A program made the position numbers and the translations under genes. This document shows, piece by piece, positions 12,421-24,515 of a stretch of 64,000 nucleotides of DNA (positions are counted from its first letter, which is position 1; each line of letters begins with the position of its first letter). The stretch is from Carex sylvatica (Eukaryota > Streptophyta > Magnoliopsida > Poales > Cyperaceae): assembly GCA_964058845.1 (NCBI GenBank), contig CAXKVR010000066.1, forward strand, positions 186,001 to 250,000, given 5' to 3'. Under the pieces are notes generated by a model. That model was not told the DNA's origin. It worked only from the letters and a program-made list of their open reading frames with translations, and searched no databases.

Positions 12421-13104
12421 CATGTATCTCTACCATCATATTTGAGATTTTATTTTATAAAAAAAATATATATATATTTGAGATATTAAATCATTAATTA
12501 TATATAACTTGAATTGAAAGTATTAATCAAGTCTATTTCAATTAATAGAATGCTACAAATAAATTTTAAATAGTTTTTCAATTTGGTTAGCAAAAGTTCA
12601 AGGCGAATTCGAACATGCTACAGTATTTTTATGATTCCTAATAAAATTGTTCCTATTTTTTGTAGTGTATTAATTAAAATTACGATCAAAAATATATTTG
12701 GCAATCCAAATTTTTATTTAAAATGCACTTTACTTCAAAGTAGATAAATCTCGAAGTGTTCGAAAACTCGGATGTTACACATAAAGATTTAATGAAATAA
12801 CGCCAAAAAATTTTGAGACAGACAATTTAACTTAGACTCTGGATCATTAACGCCAACCTATATAGATTTAATCAAATAAATCTGTCATAACAAAATAAAA
12901 ACGTTCCAAGTAATGCATAAATAATCTAGTATATTCTTTATTGATTTTGGTAAAGGTCAGATGCTTTTCTGATTGATAATATATATATCATTAATTCTAG
13001 AGCTTCTGTGATATCCGGAGACAAATTGGATTGCTCTCCCTTCTAATTTCCATTGATGAGCACGATACATATGTCTTCTAATTAATGCGATACCTAATTA
13101 AATT

Positions 13105-13410
13105 CATTGTTGTGGTCAATTTAATTTGGATCTTTTCCCCCCCCTTCAATTTTGAAATTATATGCTCATGTAATTGTTTGACGTTGTATTTTAGTTTGTA
13201 CTGTTTCAACAGGTAATGTTGCTTTGGGATTCTTTGCTGCATAATACCATCTAATTAAGATAAGAAGATTAAGAAGACTTAATAAGGAGATGAAATGTTA
13301 AGGAAAATGTTAAGAACAACAAAATTTAATCTAGATGCGAAGGAAATTAATACTAAACAACAAGCATAAATATTTTAATTGTATCGAGAAAGCTAATAAG
13401 TACTATTTCT
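13105..13410 (+). repeat. Direct repeat shared with 58,263-58,560
   Basis: About 300 bp match a segment 45 kb downstream in the same orientation. Shared words include AATGTTGCTTTGG and CTAATTAAGATAAGAAGATT followed by AAGAAGACTTAA. It is non-coding. A dispersed repeat or an old segmental duplication would both fit. Confidence 0.7.
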
Positions 13411-13977
13411 ATATTACTACAATTTATGTATTTTTTAGAAGGGGAGTCAGACTTTCATCTTATGGGAGTCAAATATATAAAAAAAGTTGCTGCAAATGAA
13501 GATCAATTTTATACTACCTATTATATTTTACTTTTAATTATATAAAAAATAAGATAAAAATATAAAAAATTTGAAAATAAATGGCGAATAATTGACTCTT
13601 TCTTTTTCAGCATAATTCGTCAGATTGGAGACTAAGGCCGCAAATTTCACATTTTGACAGTAACGAGGTCTCTAACTCAGAACAATTTCTGACAATGATG
13701 TATAGACTAAGACACCGTACTATTTTTTTCTCAAATAGTACAAGTGTTCAATCAACATCACGTAGTAACTACTCTCCCATTCTCTCTCCCACTTCCTCTC
13801 CAATATCTCGTGCACAATCTTTCTACTGAATTCATGACTGATTCTAGACCTCAACACCTCTGACCCGTCTTGCAGGGCCGATCGTGAAGATTTCGGGGTC
13901 TGGAGAGGGAGAAAATTTGGGTTCGGATTATTTTTGCATTTTCCAAGTCCAAACGGTCTATCCGAACCTTTCAATAT

Positions 13978-14215
13978 AATAGCAATATTAAAATATGATT
14001 ATAGATTATATTTTTTTGGAAATTTTTTTACTATCTTTTAAGATAGATAGAAAATTCATTGATTCAGAAGATTCTTAACCATAAAAAAAATAATGATTTT
14101 CTACTTACCTTAAAAAATAGTAAAAAAATTCAACAAAAAATGTAAATTAGGTCTCCAAGCACATTTTAATATGGATATCATGTATGGTTCGGATCGACTA
14201 TTTGTACTTTTAAAA
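13978..14215. mobile_element. Foldback MITE, diverged copy
   Basis: Imperfect inverted arms (GGAAATTTTTTTACTAT on the left, ATAGTAAAAAAATTC on the right) surround a central AAAATCATTATT-type loop. The right arm carries GGTCTCCAAGCACATTTTAATATGG..ATCATG, the signature shared with the foldbacks at 47,969 and 48,390. Confidence 0.6.
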
Positions 14216-14269
14216 CGCAAAAAATACTTATATGCATATGATATTGAAGTATTTATGGAAGCGATTAGC

Positions 14270-14700
14270 GATGTTCATTGGTTCGGTTCGATTTCAACTG
14301 AACCGAACTACGCAAACCAAAGTTATAATTTGGTTTCAAAAATATAACCGAATTGGACCGATTTAGCATTGCAACCAAACTAAACTGAACTAAAGTTTTA
14401 TTTCGGTTTGTTCAGTTTCTTCGGTTCAAACTGAAATTTATTAATTTTTTATTTAAAGCAATTTATTTATAATAAACCGAAGTATATTAAGAAATAAACC
14501 GGGATATTAAGAAATAAATCAAAAGTTTTTAAAGCAATTGATTAAGAAATAAAGCGGAGTATTAAGAAATAAATCGGAACAGTCTTGATCAAATTCATAA
14601 TATATAAAAGTTCGGTTGGTTCGAGTATTTCAATTTAAAAAATTTTCAAACTAAAGTTATAATTCGGTTTTAAAAAACAAACCAAACCAAATCATTAAAT
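14270..14700. repeat. GGTTCGGTT / AACCGAA-rich degenerate repeat
   Basis: Many copies of CGGTTT/AAACCG and CCGAA words in both orientations span about 430 bp, with inverted GGTTCGGTTCG / ACCGAACC near the left side. Such tracts are usually internal parts of non-autonomous DNA transposons. No ends were defined. Confidence 0.4.
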
Positions 14701-14869
14701 TGGAAAAATATAACTGTTTTCTTAAATTTCCAACTTCAAAAATTCTTAGTTACTCTCGCACGTGTCATTTGTATGAAGTATGAGTGCAACATGCAGGGTA
14801 TTTTTCTACTTGAAAATGGACGTGCTCAAAATAAATGATCAAATGTTTTCTGAGGCCATATATATTGAG

Positions 14870-15090
14870 CGGGCTGTAAAACTCGACAAAAAGTTTTATG
14901 ATGAAGAAAATTTTGCATTTTCAGAAGTACGTGTGCAGATATATATTATTTAATTAAGGTGAATGTCTTTTAATTCAAGAAAACTTAATTGATGAATTAT
15001 AATAATTTCATTTTGAGTTAACTGTTGGCATGTCTTTTGTTTTCACTTTAGTTGAGAAGTTGTATACTCATGATTCTGTTTTAGTTGAGA
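14870..15090 (+). repeat. Block R1, copy 3
   Basis: Diverged copy of 1,960-2,300 and 9,160-9,440, placed just ahead of polygalacturonase remnant copy 5. Confidence 0.6.
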
Positions 15091-15407
15091 ATGTTGCTGC
15101 CCCTGTCACTAGGTAATGTGTCTTGTCATTTATGTGTTGAGTACATTAAGATATTTGAGAAGACCAAATAACATTTTTTATCTTAATTTTTATTAAAATA
15201 GAAGAAATAAAATTAATCAATGTGGCAAGACACAACCAATAATTAGTATATAGTAGAAAAAACTCAACATATTACATATCTTCATCCTGCCACTCACATT
15301 CTGCTGCTCAGCTACCGCCAGGTCTACTTAATATGCATCACAAAAACTAGTGCTACTGTAAATATCGTAAATATGTGAACCACGACTAGGTCGGCTGCCA
15401 CTAAATT

Positions 15408-15745
15408 TTGCCTGATGTTTCCATCTCAGGCTGCATTGTAAATGGCCTCAAGTGCCTACAAAAAGTATCTACGGAGTTCTTCAAAGAGACAAGAATCTCA
15501 TTTGCCACCATCCAAATGAGAAACGTCAAGAACCCTATTATAATTCATCATGCTTATTGTCCTGACAACCTGTGTAATAAAAATACTGTACTTCTGTTAT
15601 CTATTTATTAATCTTAATTTGTGTACTAGATATATAAATCAATATGGCTTCCAATTTCTCTCAAAAAAAAAATGGTTTTCAATTAATGCGAACTTCGATG
15701 TTTGTGTAATCAATCAGGTGCCTGCCTTTCTATGTGAGTATAAGC
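15408..15745 (+). pseudogene. Polygalacturonase (GH28) gene fragment, copy 5 (longest)
   Basis: A continuous open stretch from 15,408 reads PDVSISGCIVNGLKCLQKVS, then RISFATIQMRNVKNPIIIHH and AYCPDNLCNKNTV. The family equivalents are V.V..C...GT.NGLRIK, ..I.F..I.M.NV.NPIIID and Q.YC. This is the core segment just before the C-terminus of pectin-degrading polygalacturonases and anchors the identity of the shorter copies. The frame runs to 15,611. A degenerate terminal exon (VPAFLCEYKQ) follows near 15,717. The catalytic NTD, DD and GHG motifs lie in upstream exons that are absent. Confidence 0.75.
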
Positions 15746-16314
15746 AAATACTAAATATTTTAAATGGATATTTGAAGACCTTGTTATGGATAATATATTA
15801 TTGTACGAAATTGAAACACTAAGGCACCCATGAAATTAATTTCAAATAAAAAACATTTATTTGTATAAATATTTTACATTGAAATACTTATTAAAAAAAA
15901 AAATGAATTACCGACTCGAGTACAAAAATTTAAGTTCCATACAACTGCCATAAAAATAATAAAAATAAACTTAGAGCTTGCATCTTTTCATTTCTTTTGC
16001 TGGGAATTAATAAGTGATTTCTTTTAAAGAAATTAAGCTTGTTAATTATGAATATTCTCACACATTCCAGAAATTGAAAAATAGATTTTCACGTTGGATT
16101 AGAAACTAGAATACAAATTTCACATATACTTGTCAACAAGAGAAAATGAGAGGATAAAATGAGATCGGAGAAAGAAATATGTGTCAACAAGAGATCAGTA
16201 AACCGCATCGCTGCACAATATACTTAATTTTCCTTCTTGATCAAGAAGTGAAATGGTTCGGAATTAAACTCCCAATTAAACGATCATAGAATTATCAATA
16301 GAAAATAATAAACC

Positions 16315-16565
16315 ATCAAATTTGTGCATTTTCAGTTTTCTCCATCATTTCTCAGATTAAAATTAATCTTACATATACTTGTGCAAAAATTTGAAAATTT
16401 AATATTAAAATTAGTTATCATTGCATTGGTAACATCTAAGTAAATATCAGCTCATATCTTGTTACATACACTTTCAATATGATGAGTTTATTTATTTTAC
16501 AATAAAATGACTATTTATTAGAGTTTATAGATGAAACTTTAAATGCATGATTTTTCAATTCAAAA
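16315..16565 (+). repeat. Block R2, copy 3
   Basis: Diverged copy of 6,510-6,790 and 10,205-10,445. It closes the third duplicated block. Confidence 0.7.
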
Positions 16566-18639
16566 GAATGATTTGGATAAATGGAGTGAGCGTTTATCAA
16601 TACGAGAAGTGGACGTTCAATTCATAAGAATAATATATATATTTTTTTTTTTGCAAAAAACTTCAATAAAATAATGATCTCTACAATATCGCCAACATGC
16701 AAGACAAGTTGTCATGCAGTATGAGTTCCCCAATATTTTATATCTTTTCAAAAAACGTTTTGAGTACGTTTATGAGTACGAGAATTTAAAATTTATTAAT
16801 AATAACGTTAATTATAATTATAAAATTGTAATAGTCGAATGTAATCTAAATTTTATATAAATCATATACATGAAAAATATATAATAAAAGTTAATATAAG
16901 CTCTATTATAATATTAATAACAGTAATTTTAAATTTTCAACCAACGGTAGTCACAAAACTTGTCAAGATTTGTCAAAATTTGAGTTTGTCAGGAAAGAAT
17001 TGCAACCGTCTAAATTTTTAAAGCAGAAATTTTGAAGCTATCTTAATAAAAGAAAGTATATAGATCCTCTTGCATAGTAAATGATGCGTAATTTCATAGT
17101 TTGCTTATAGGGTGTGCTCCTCTAAGGTCCAACAGGATAATAGCCCGGAGTGTGAATACTTTGTCATGAAGAAAATCAATACAAATTAAATGCTAAATCT
17201 TATTTCATTTGGTGTTTTTTTACGTCAGCGTTGCAAGAAGAACATCATGAATTACATGCGTTGATTGTGGGTTATGTTATAATATTTGTAATTGACACTT
17301 TAATTATTTTATCAAATTAAATTAAGCATGTTGTATCAAATTAAAATTAATGCATTATGTATTTTGTATTACATCCTTATATTGTGTTGTTTAATTTCAG
17401 TTTATGTTCAGTGTAGTACAGTTTGGTTGTGAATGAGATTATTTTGTTTATGGCTATTCCATTATAAACAGCATTCTAACAGTTCAAATATATATTCACC
17501 ACCGGTTATTACATTATAACATGCACTATGTGAATTTACAAAGAATATTCTTAAACTAAAAATATTTGTACTAGTCAATATAACTTTGTAAAAATTATTT
17601 TACATAGTACATTCTAATTACATCCAGAGTGACCACTACATTTTGTATAAAAAAACATACTTTAAATTTTGTATAAAAAAACAAACATATTTGTACTGGT
17701 CAATATAACTAGCAACTTTCAAAAAAAGAAATTAAACATGGCACCTTAAGAGAAACTGGAAGTAGCTTAAACCTGTCAACTGGAGAGGAGATAGAAGGGA
17801 GACTTAACTGAGACAGTATGCGGGGGTTTTGAAGAGAGTTAAAGTCTAATTAATGTTAGTACTGATTTTCACATTAATTTTCAGATCAACATTTATATTG
17901 AAATGTCAAATCTCTCTGTCTCGCTTGTTAGTTTCTCTGCATCTTTCCAAGGACACTTTGACCATGATTTTACTGTTGCTTCCTTCCATTTATTCTTTTT
18001 ATGTTTTCACATCATTCCAACGAGAAAAGGCAATGACGGAAGGAATAAAAGAGGCATTCAGTTGGAAATGGCCGAAGAAATAAGAGAATGTGTAAACAAT
18101 AGGACTGAAAGAAAAAATAAAGGGCCGAAGAACGGGCCGAAGAGTGATGCAAGAGGGAGATAAATGTGATCATAACTGGACTGCCAGTTTTACTGTTACA
18201 GATTATTTTAACTCAACTCCTATTACTTGTTACAGACAGATGGGTCCTACAGGCAATACTTCGTTACGAAGTCCACTGCACCCAAACTTGAAAACCACCG
18301 AGGAAATGTACAATTTACCTCCTCTTTTTCAAACCAACAAACAAAATATTCTTGTGAGCCTCATTTTCCCCTCCCTTTTCCTTCCCTCTCACTTCTCCTT
18401 ATTTATTCTTACAATTTTTTATTTGAAATGAAAGATTAATACTATTTGGAAATTTGGTGAAATATATACTTGACTTTTTAATGCAAATAAGAAATAACAA
18501 ACAACTTATGTAAAAAGAAATTTTAATCCCTCGTCTTCACTTGCTATTATCTAATAATATACTTAAGAAAAGACAAATTTATTTTTTTATTTAAAAGAAA
18601 TATGCCACTTATCTTACAGGAATATACTGATGAATGTCA
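16566..18639. other. Intergenic DNA before the CACTA element
   Basis: About 2 kb of AT-rich DNA. Two overlapping open frames near 17,850-18,165 have no recognisable domain. No promoter, RNA gene or repeat end was defined. Confidence 0.4.
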
Positions 18640-18930
18640 CACTAGTGGAGAATGTATAATTAGTGTCGCCTCAAAAAGTCAACACTAATACTTTAGTATC
18701 TGTCGATTACAAAAAGCCGACACTAATACTATTAATGTCGGCTGTTTATAATTAGCTGACACTAATAACTAATACTTAGTGTCGGATTTTAAATTTTGGC
18801 CGATACTAATACTTAGTGTCGGTTGTTTATAAACAGCTGACACTAATAACTAACAATTAGTGTCGACTAATAATAAACAGCCGACACTAATAATATTAGT
18901 GTTGGCTTTTTAAATCAACCGACACTAAGT
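18640..18930. repeat. CACTA left subterminal repeat array
   Basis: About ten copies of an AGTGTCGG(C/T) motif or its inverse occur at roughly 20-35 bp intervals, often as facing pairs. The matching right array is at 25,395-25,546. Confidence 0.88.
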
Positions 18931-18959
18931 TGAAAATTTTTGCGCATAACCCCACGCAC

Positions 18960-19256
18960 CATTTTTATTTTCAGTCGCGCTACTTCTCTCTCTCTCTCTC
19001 TTTCTCTCTCTCGCAATCTAGGGTTTTTTCAAAACGAGATTCTCTCGCTCTTTCTCTCTCTCTCCACCCCGCTACCACTTCCAAGATCTACTTCGCTCTC
19101 GGCTCCGTCTTCCCTCTTATCGGTGTCTCTCTCCCTCCATTTCACTCTCTATTTCTCTCTCTATCCCTCGTGCGAGTCAAGAGGCAGCTCATGTGGCCGC
19201 TAGCCAGGTGCAGTGTTCCCCGGTGTGGTCAGGCGAAGCGAGATACGGACGTGTAG
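18960..19256 (+). other. CT-rich 5'-UTR-like segment inside the CACTA element
   Basis: Long CTCTCT runs are followed by AGGGTTTTTTC and more CT runs, which resembles the transcribed leader of a plant gene. It may be a captured promoter-leader piece. The overlapping open frames here are low-complexity by-products. No parent gene was recognised. Confidence 0.35.
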
Positions 19257-19557
19257 AGCTAGACAAGAGAGGCGGGGCTAACAAAGTGCGCTCAGCCTAG
19301 GTGCAGGGCTGGACGACTGGTGTGGTGCCCTCAGGCGAAAGGGGGCTCAGGTGACTTGCTTAGTATATTTATCATTAAATTTCTTTTATTTCTACCTAAT
19401 GTTTAGTATATTTATCATTTATGAGCCTAATTTTGTCCCTATTGTTGTTTTCAGCTTCTCTTGTTGTGTTTTGACAAGTTAGGCACCAGAGCCAGTTGTG
19501 GCCTCCATGTGGCCTCAATCAGCACAAGTCCGAGAAACACAAATAAATTTCAGGGGA

Positions 19558-22335
19558 TGTTACGTTACGAAATTTTTTACAATTTATTTTCAAGAGATTT
19601 AAAAAGCAAGAATCGAAAATCGTGCTAATAAAATGAAAGTTTAAAACCTTAATTAAGGTTTTCCTGGATAAATAAATCAAGTGTGAATCGAAACCGCATC
19701 GAAAATACGAGTTTCTGGAACCTTATAGGCTCAGTGCGTCCGCACTGGTGGTGAGTGCGGATGGATGATCCGCACTGACCCCAGCTAATTTTCTGAAAAT
19801 TGGCTGAGTCCTGAGTGCGGGTGTCTCGACCCGCATTGAATTTCAATGCGGATGCATTAGGCTCGGACTTTTCTTGATTCAGTGCTGTTTTGATGAAAAA
19901 TTTGACTAAGTACTGGGTGCGTCCGCACTCATGAATTCCCTATGATTTTTCTGAATCCTAAAATCTGCCAAAGTGATGAGTGCGGGTGACTGACCCGCAC
20001 TAAAAATTAGTGCTTCCGCACTCAGAGGGATTTTTAACCAAAAACCCAGTTTTTTCTCTTTTTCTTCTTTCTCTCTTTCTCCTCCGTCCCTTTCCCCTCT
20101 GCCTTGTGTGTTCCGCCCAAGAGAGAAGAAAAGAGAGAGAGAGCTCTATCTCCCTCCAAAGTGCCTCAAAGCCAGAGAAATCGAAAGTAGAAGCGAGAAA
20201 TTGATCGTAGATCTCTCCTAGCCCTTCCGTTCGGTAATTATTTCTTTCTTTCTCTTTCTCTTGAAACCTCGAATTCTCTCAATTGTTCGGGTTTTCATTT
20301 TAAACCCAAAATTTTATGTTTGAAACTCTTGTAGACTGGTTCTTTGAGCTTCCTTGTTAGTTATTTGCCAATTTTTCTCTCGATTTCGTCTCAATTTTGG
20401 GATTTCCAGTTTTAGGGTTTTCGGTACTAAATTCAGAAATTTGAAAATGTGGTTGATTGATTAGGCTAACCCGACCAAATAGACTTGTAATCGGTAGGGT
20501 TATCTTTCTATCTCGAAATGCTAGCACGTGTATCGGTTAATGTGAAATCGACCAAATCAGGATTTAACCAATCGGTAAATTGAATTGTTACAGGAACCAA
20601 ACTAGTGAACTAGTAAATGAATTGTTACCAAATTGAGATGGTATATGGTTCAGGGAACCGAATTGCAAAGTGCGTGATGGTTAAGAAGTGTTAAGTAAGA
20701 AAACCGATAAAAGGTATACAAATTCGATTAAGAAAATATAAAATAACTCGTGTCTGCCAACTGAATCTCTCGACCATTGAACCAAGCCTAAACTAAATGA
20801 ATACGTGTAATATAGGTGTAGGCTCGGTCGAGCAAGACTTTGCGGAGCAATTCGAGATGCCTGATCCATAACCTTGTTGTACGCTCGTCGTAATCAGGTG
20901 CGGGATTCTTGGACTTGTTTGATATTTTTTTTTCATAAATTAGATTATTTCTTGATTGTCATGTTGAATGCTTGCTTGTTGCATAAACATTGGAATTCAT
21001 GTGGTATGTTGATCGTTGCATAATTGGAATGGTGTGAGTTATATGCATACCCCAATCAGATTAGAACCGAATTCTTGTGATATAGTTGATTTGCATATTC
21101 ATCTGGTTACCGAATTGAATTGTTATTTTGTGATTTGATTATGGTTGAAAGTCACCACAAATTGTCGATTGTGAAAATTATTGTGAATGAATTGGTGAAG
21201 TTGAGCTATATAGCTGACTTTGACTCTGTGAACAAAATTGCAAAGTTGAGCTGTATAGCTGACTTTGATTCCAGGATCCTTCTGGCGTATTAAGTGAATG
21301 GCCCTCATGGTTTCTCAGTACCGGTTGGAACGAGGGGTGGGTGACTATATAGATTTATATGTTAATTGTGATTGCGATTGTGATTGTGGGTGACTCGTGT
21401 GTAACGTCTATGGCTCGAAAATATTATCCTACATGATAATGCATTTGGAAGGTCAATTGAATATTACGATATCTTGAGTTTCGAAGTGAATTGTCATGAT
21501 ATGATTTCAAACTAGACTTTAGAAAACGGTTAAGCCAAAGCATTGCAGATGAGTGTCAGATAAAGGGTCTAGCTAGGTGGAACATCTATAGGTGTCAATA
21601 ACCCTACAGACAAAGGTCAGATAAAAAAGGTCCAGTTCGGTGGAATATCTGTAGGTGCTACTAGCCTTATTAAAATGAGTTAAGCCTGTTATGTTCTCGT
21701 TTGAACTTCATTTTGGAAATTTCATTAGCTGTATTTCATTTGATTATCTGTTGTTAAGCATATGCATTCATTTATATATATATGGTGGTAGAATTGTGAA
21801 TGTGATTTCGTATGGATTTTATTTTGTGAAAATAGAGTCTGATTACAAGTCCAATAACTTGATTGTGGCAAATTCGCACTGAGAATAAAATTCTCACCCC
21901 CACCCTTTGGGTTCTTTTACAGGTTTTGGTGCGACTGGGTCTAGGGAGGCACGCGAGTAGTAGGCCCCTAGTATATGTCACATTTACCATAGTCGTTATT
22001 TTTGTTATTTGACTAGAGATGTGTATATTTATATGTATTGATTTTGTTGTATAGCTCTCTATGTCATACCTAACGATTGGTATCCGTATGAGATACATTT
22101 GATATGTTATACTTTTACCAGTCTCGTGTACTTGGATTATTATATATTACTTGTTTATATATATTTTTGTCGTGTATTTCTGAATGTATGTTGAACTGCC
22201 TTATAAGCATACACGGAGTTGTATGCTTACGGCGGGGAACTGTTGTGACCCGTAGCAGCGGGGTGTGATAGGGGAAAGCCATGAGGTCAACTGTACCCAA
22301 CTGGTATGGAACTATACCAGGTATAATGTACAAAG
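19558..22335 (+). repeat. Probable Ty3/gypsy LTR (Tekay/Del-like) inside the CACTA element
   Basis: An A-rich, G-ending run AAATTTCAGGGGA resembles a polypurine tract. It is followed by TGTTACG, the usual start of this LTR class. The next 2.7 kb are non-coding and contain a CT-rich transcript-leader-like part (20,045-20,260), GTTGCATAA words and a CTCACCCCC...TTTACAGGT segment, features I associate with long chromovirus LTRs. The right end is unclear and no flanking duplication was seen. A solo or truncated LTR is the best reading. Confidence 0.35.
19730..20030. repeat. Cluster of GTGCGG...CCGCAC hairpin motifs
   Basis: At least seven short inverted repeats occur in 300 bp. Examples are CAGTGCG-TC-CGCACTG at 19,732, AGTGCGGAT-5 nt-ATCCGCACT at about 19,754, AGTGCGGGT-6 nt-ACCCGCATT at about 19,814, and AGTGCGGGT-5 nt-ACCCGCACT at about 19,979. 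Tight and looped forms alternate. They lie in the 5' part of the presumed LTR. Confidence 0.8.
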
Positions 22336-22436
22336 AAAAGCCTAGAACGTAAATCAGTGAGATACTGGTAAGTAAATCTGAGTAGATAATTACTACAAAT
22401 TATTGTTTTTGAACTAAATAGATTTGTCCTTCGCAG

Positions 22437-22649
22437 ATCGTATCAGAACTGACACATACAAAGCTGCAATCATGCGCCATCATAATTTAATTGCAGACAA
22501 AGTAATTATTTATCTCTTCTTAAATTTAGAAAAACAATGATATAATAATCAGAATTTAATTGGAAGTGTGAAATTATCAGGTTGTGATGGATGTAGGATG
22601 TGGAACAGGCATCCTCTCCATTTTCTATGCTCACGCTGGTGCTAGTCGG
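22437..22649 (+). pseudogene. Captured PRMT6-like arginine methyltransferase exons
   Basis: Two exons keep their splice sites. 22,437-22,501 encodes DRIRTDTYKAAIMRHHNLIA then DK. 22,581-22,649 encodes VVMDVGCGTGILSIFYAHAG then ASR and is followed by GTAAAC. VxDVGCGTGILS is motif I, the S-adenosylmethionine-binding loop of protein arginine methyltransferases. The preceding helix matches the YxxAI..H..LI.GK of the PRMT6 type. The retained intron shows DNA-level capture, not retroposition. No further PRMT exon follows, so no enzyme can be made. Confidence 0.88.
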
Positions 22650-22783
22650 GTAAACTAAGTCACATTAGGTGCATATATTTTTTTAGCTGTGTACATTTTG
22701 TTTAAATTTTAATTTAAAGTCATCTCAAGTATCTAGTCCTAACCAAAACTTAGATGCCACATTAGGTGTGTATTACTATGCAG

Positions 22784-23193
22784 AGAGCAATGGACAGCTG
22801 CTGAACCTGCTGCTCGCCTTGAAATGGCCCCCATGGTTTGTTCTCTCTCTTTAGATACCTCTTTATACATTTTTTGTTATGAATATACTTTCATAGTGTG
22901 GAGACAGATGCGCAAGTGTTTGTATTTGAGCATGTATGTGTGGTGTATATGCATATATATGCAGCTATAAGCATAGGTACGTGTGTGTTTGTTTGGGCAC
23001 TTATATATTGGGATCCATATGCTCATAGTAGAAGTACTTGCACCAACTTATCTCCAACTTTTTTCACAAATGCATAGATCTTTATTTGCAGTCTATATCT
23101 GGGGGCAAATCTTTTGCTGAAATTCTTCTTAACAACTCAAGAGGTGATTTCAATCCATCTGATAACTCTTTTAGAGCCACTTCATTGCTCAAA
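22784..23193 (+). pseudogene. Two captured exons of an unrecognised gene
   Basis: An AG acceptor precedes 22,784-22,835, which encodes EQWTAAEPAARLEMAPM. Its GT donor joins in phase to 23,092-23,193, which encodes SISGGKSFAEILLNNSRG then DFNPSDNSFRATSLLK, followed by a GTATGA donor. Phases agree across the intron and codon use looks genic, so I take these as real exons. I do not recognise the family, and it is not part of PRMT or beta-galactosidase. Confidence 0.55.
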
Positions 23194-23251
23194 GTATGAT
23201 TCACTATCTTATTTTAGTAGATTATTGTTTCTGCCTTTTTAACTTTGCTGA

Positions 23252-24485
23252 AAGTATCAATTCTTTTTTTTTTTTTTTTGAGGAAAAATAGAAGTCAAGC
23301 CTCTATTTGATTTTATTAAAATGTTACAAGAGTCTTGTAACGATAAATTACAAAAAGGTTCAACTCATGAGTTTTGAGTTGTTTTAGATGAAAACAGAAT
23401 CAAAGAAAAAAGCAAAAGGCTCTAGTGCCCGTGAAAAAAGCAAAAAACTGAAAACTGAAAAACAAAAAAACAACAATTTTGCAATAAGGCCCCTGATTTT
23501 TCTATCCTTTGTACGAGGCAGTAAGTGTACCAGAATTTTGTGTTTTCTTCATCTCTTTACCAGCATCATTATCACCATTTCGGTCATGCATGTTACATCT
23601 CTATTGAGTGATTTTGGCCCCTTTTTCCTCTTTTGCCCCTCGCTATTACTCTTGCAGTAATGTAGACTCCCTTGTCTGGGCTGTTGGTACCGCGCCTCCG
23701 TACCAGTCCGCTCACAAGTATCACCCTCCTCCAACTGTTCTTCTTATGTCAGTGTGCATAGCTCCATTGGTCTTGAACTTCATCAACCAATTCTTGAACA
23801 TTTTGAGATTGATCTCTAAAAATTCGATTGCATCTTTCTCTCCAACAAATAAACATGGCTAATAGAAAAATCTCCTTTGACTTCAAAAGCAATTTTTTCT
23901 GTACAATCCAGCGATGTGCTCCTTGTTCCTTCTGCACAATACGCACATATCTTCTTGTCAATGGGTATAATGCACTGATTTGGTCCTCCACCTTTAGTTT
24001 TTATGCTTCTCTTCACCACACCTCTGAATATCTGTTATGCCACACCTGTTGCGACATCTTTAATGTACCCCTCTCTCAAATTTTCGTAACAGCCTTATGA
24101 TTTCCATACCATTTTGTGTAGCCATAAGTCATACATGTACCAGTAAGTCTATTTTAAACAACAGTATTCCTGTCTCCACTGTTAACGACCGATCATTCCC
24201 TGAAATCCTCACTGCTGGCTTACCAGAACCCGATTTCAGTACCAGTAACTCTGGAGCTATCTTCCATTCATATCGTAGGCCTTTAGTGTAAGTGCATCCA
24301 TTGTTCCTGTATTTCCCTGATTAACTCTTCGACAGTTTTGATCTTATCCATGAATATCCTCGAGCATCTTTCTCTCCAGCAAATGAACATTGCCAATAAC
24401 AATAATTCCCTTGATTTCATTTCTCCTTTTTTGTGTAACAATAATTCCCTTGATTTCATTTCTCCTTTTTTGTGTATCAATTCTG
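23252..24485 (-). mobile_element. 5'-truncated LINE insertion inside a captured intron
   Basis: The insertion is bounded by TATCAATTCT on both sides (about 23,253-23,262 and 24,476-24,485). On the minus strand it ends in a long A tail (T run from 23,262). Two diverged copies of the ORF2 C-terminal module occur. 23,749-23,991 reads LLAMFICWRERCNRIF, then NVQELVDEVQDQW. About 24,283-24,440 reads LLAMFICWRERCSRIF, then TVEELIREIQEQW. Two copies suggest a nested or rearranged insertion. A direct duplication of about 38 bp lies near 24,395-24,475. No RT domain is present. Confidence 0.75.
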
Positions 24486-24515
24486 ACTTGTATATATTGT
24501 TGAATATACTGACAG

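Noticed and set aside
17853..18165. Two overlapping frames of 76 and 86 codons
   Set aside because: Different frames of the same AT-rich DNA without domain or conserved motif.
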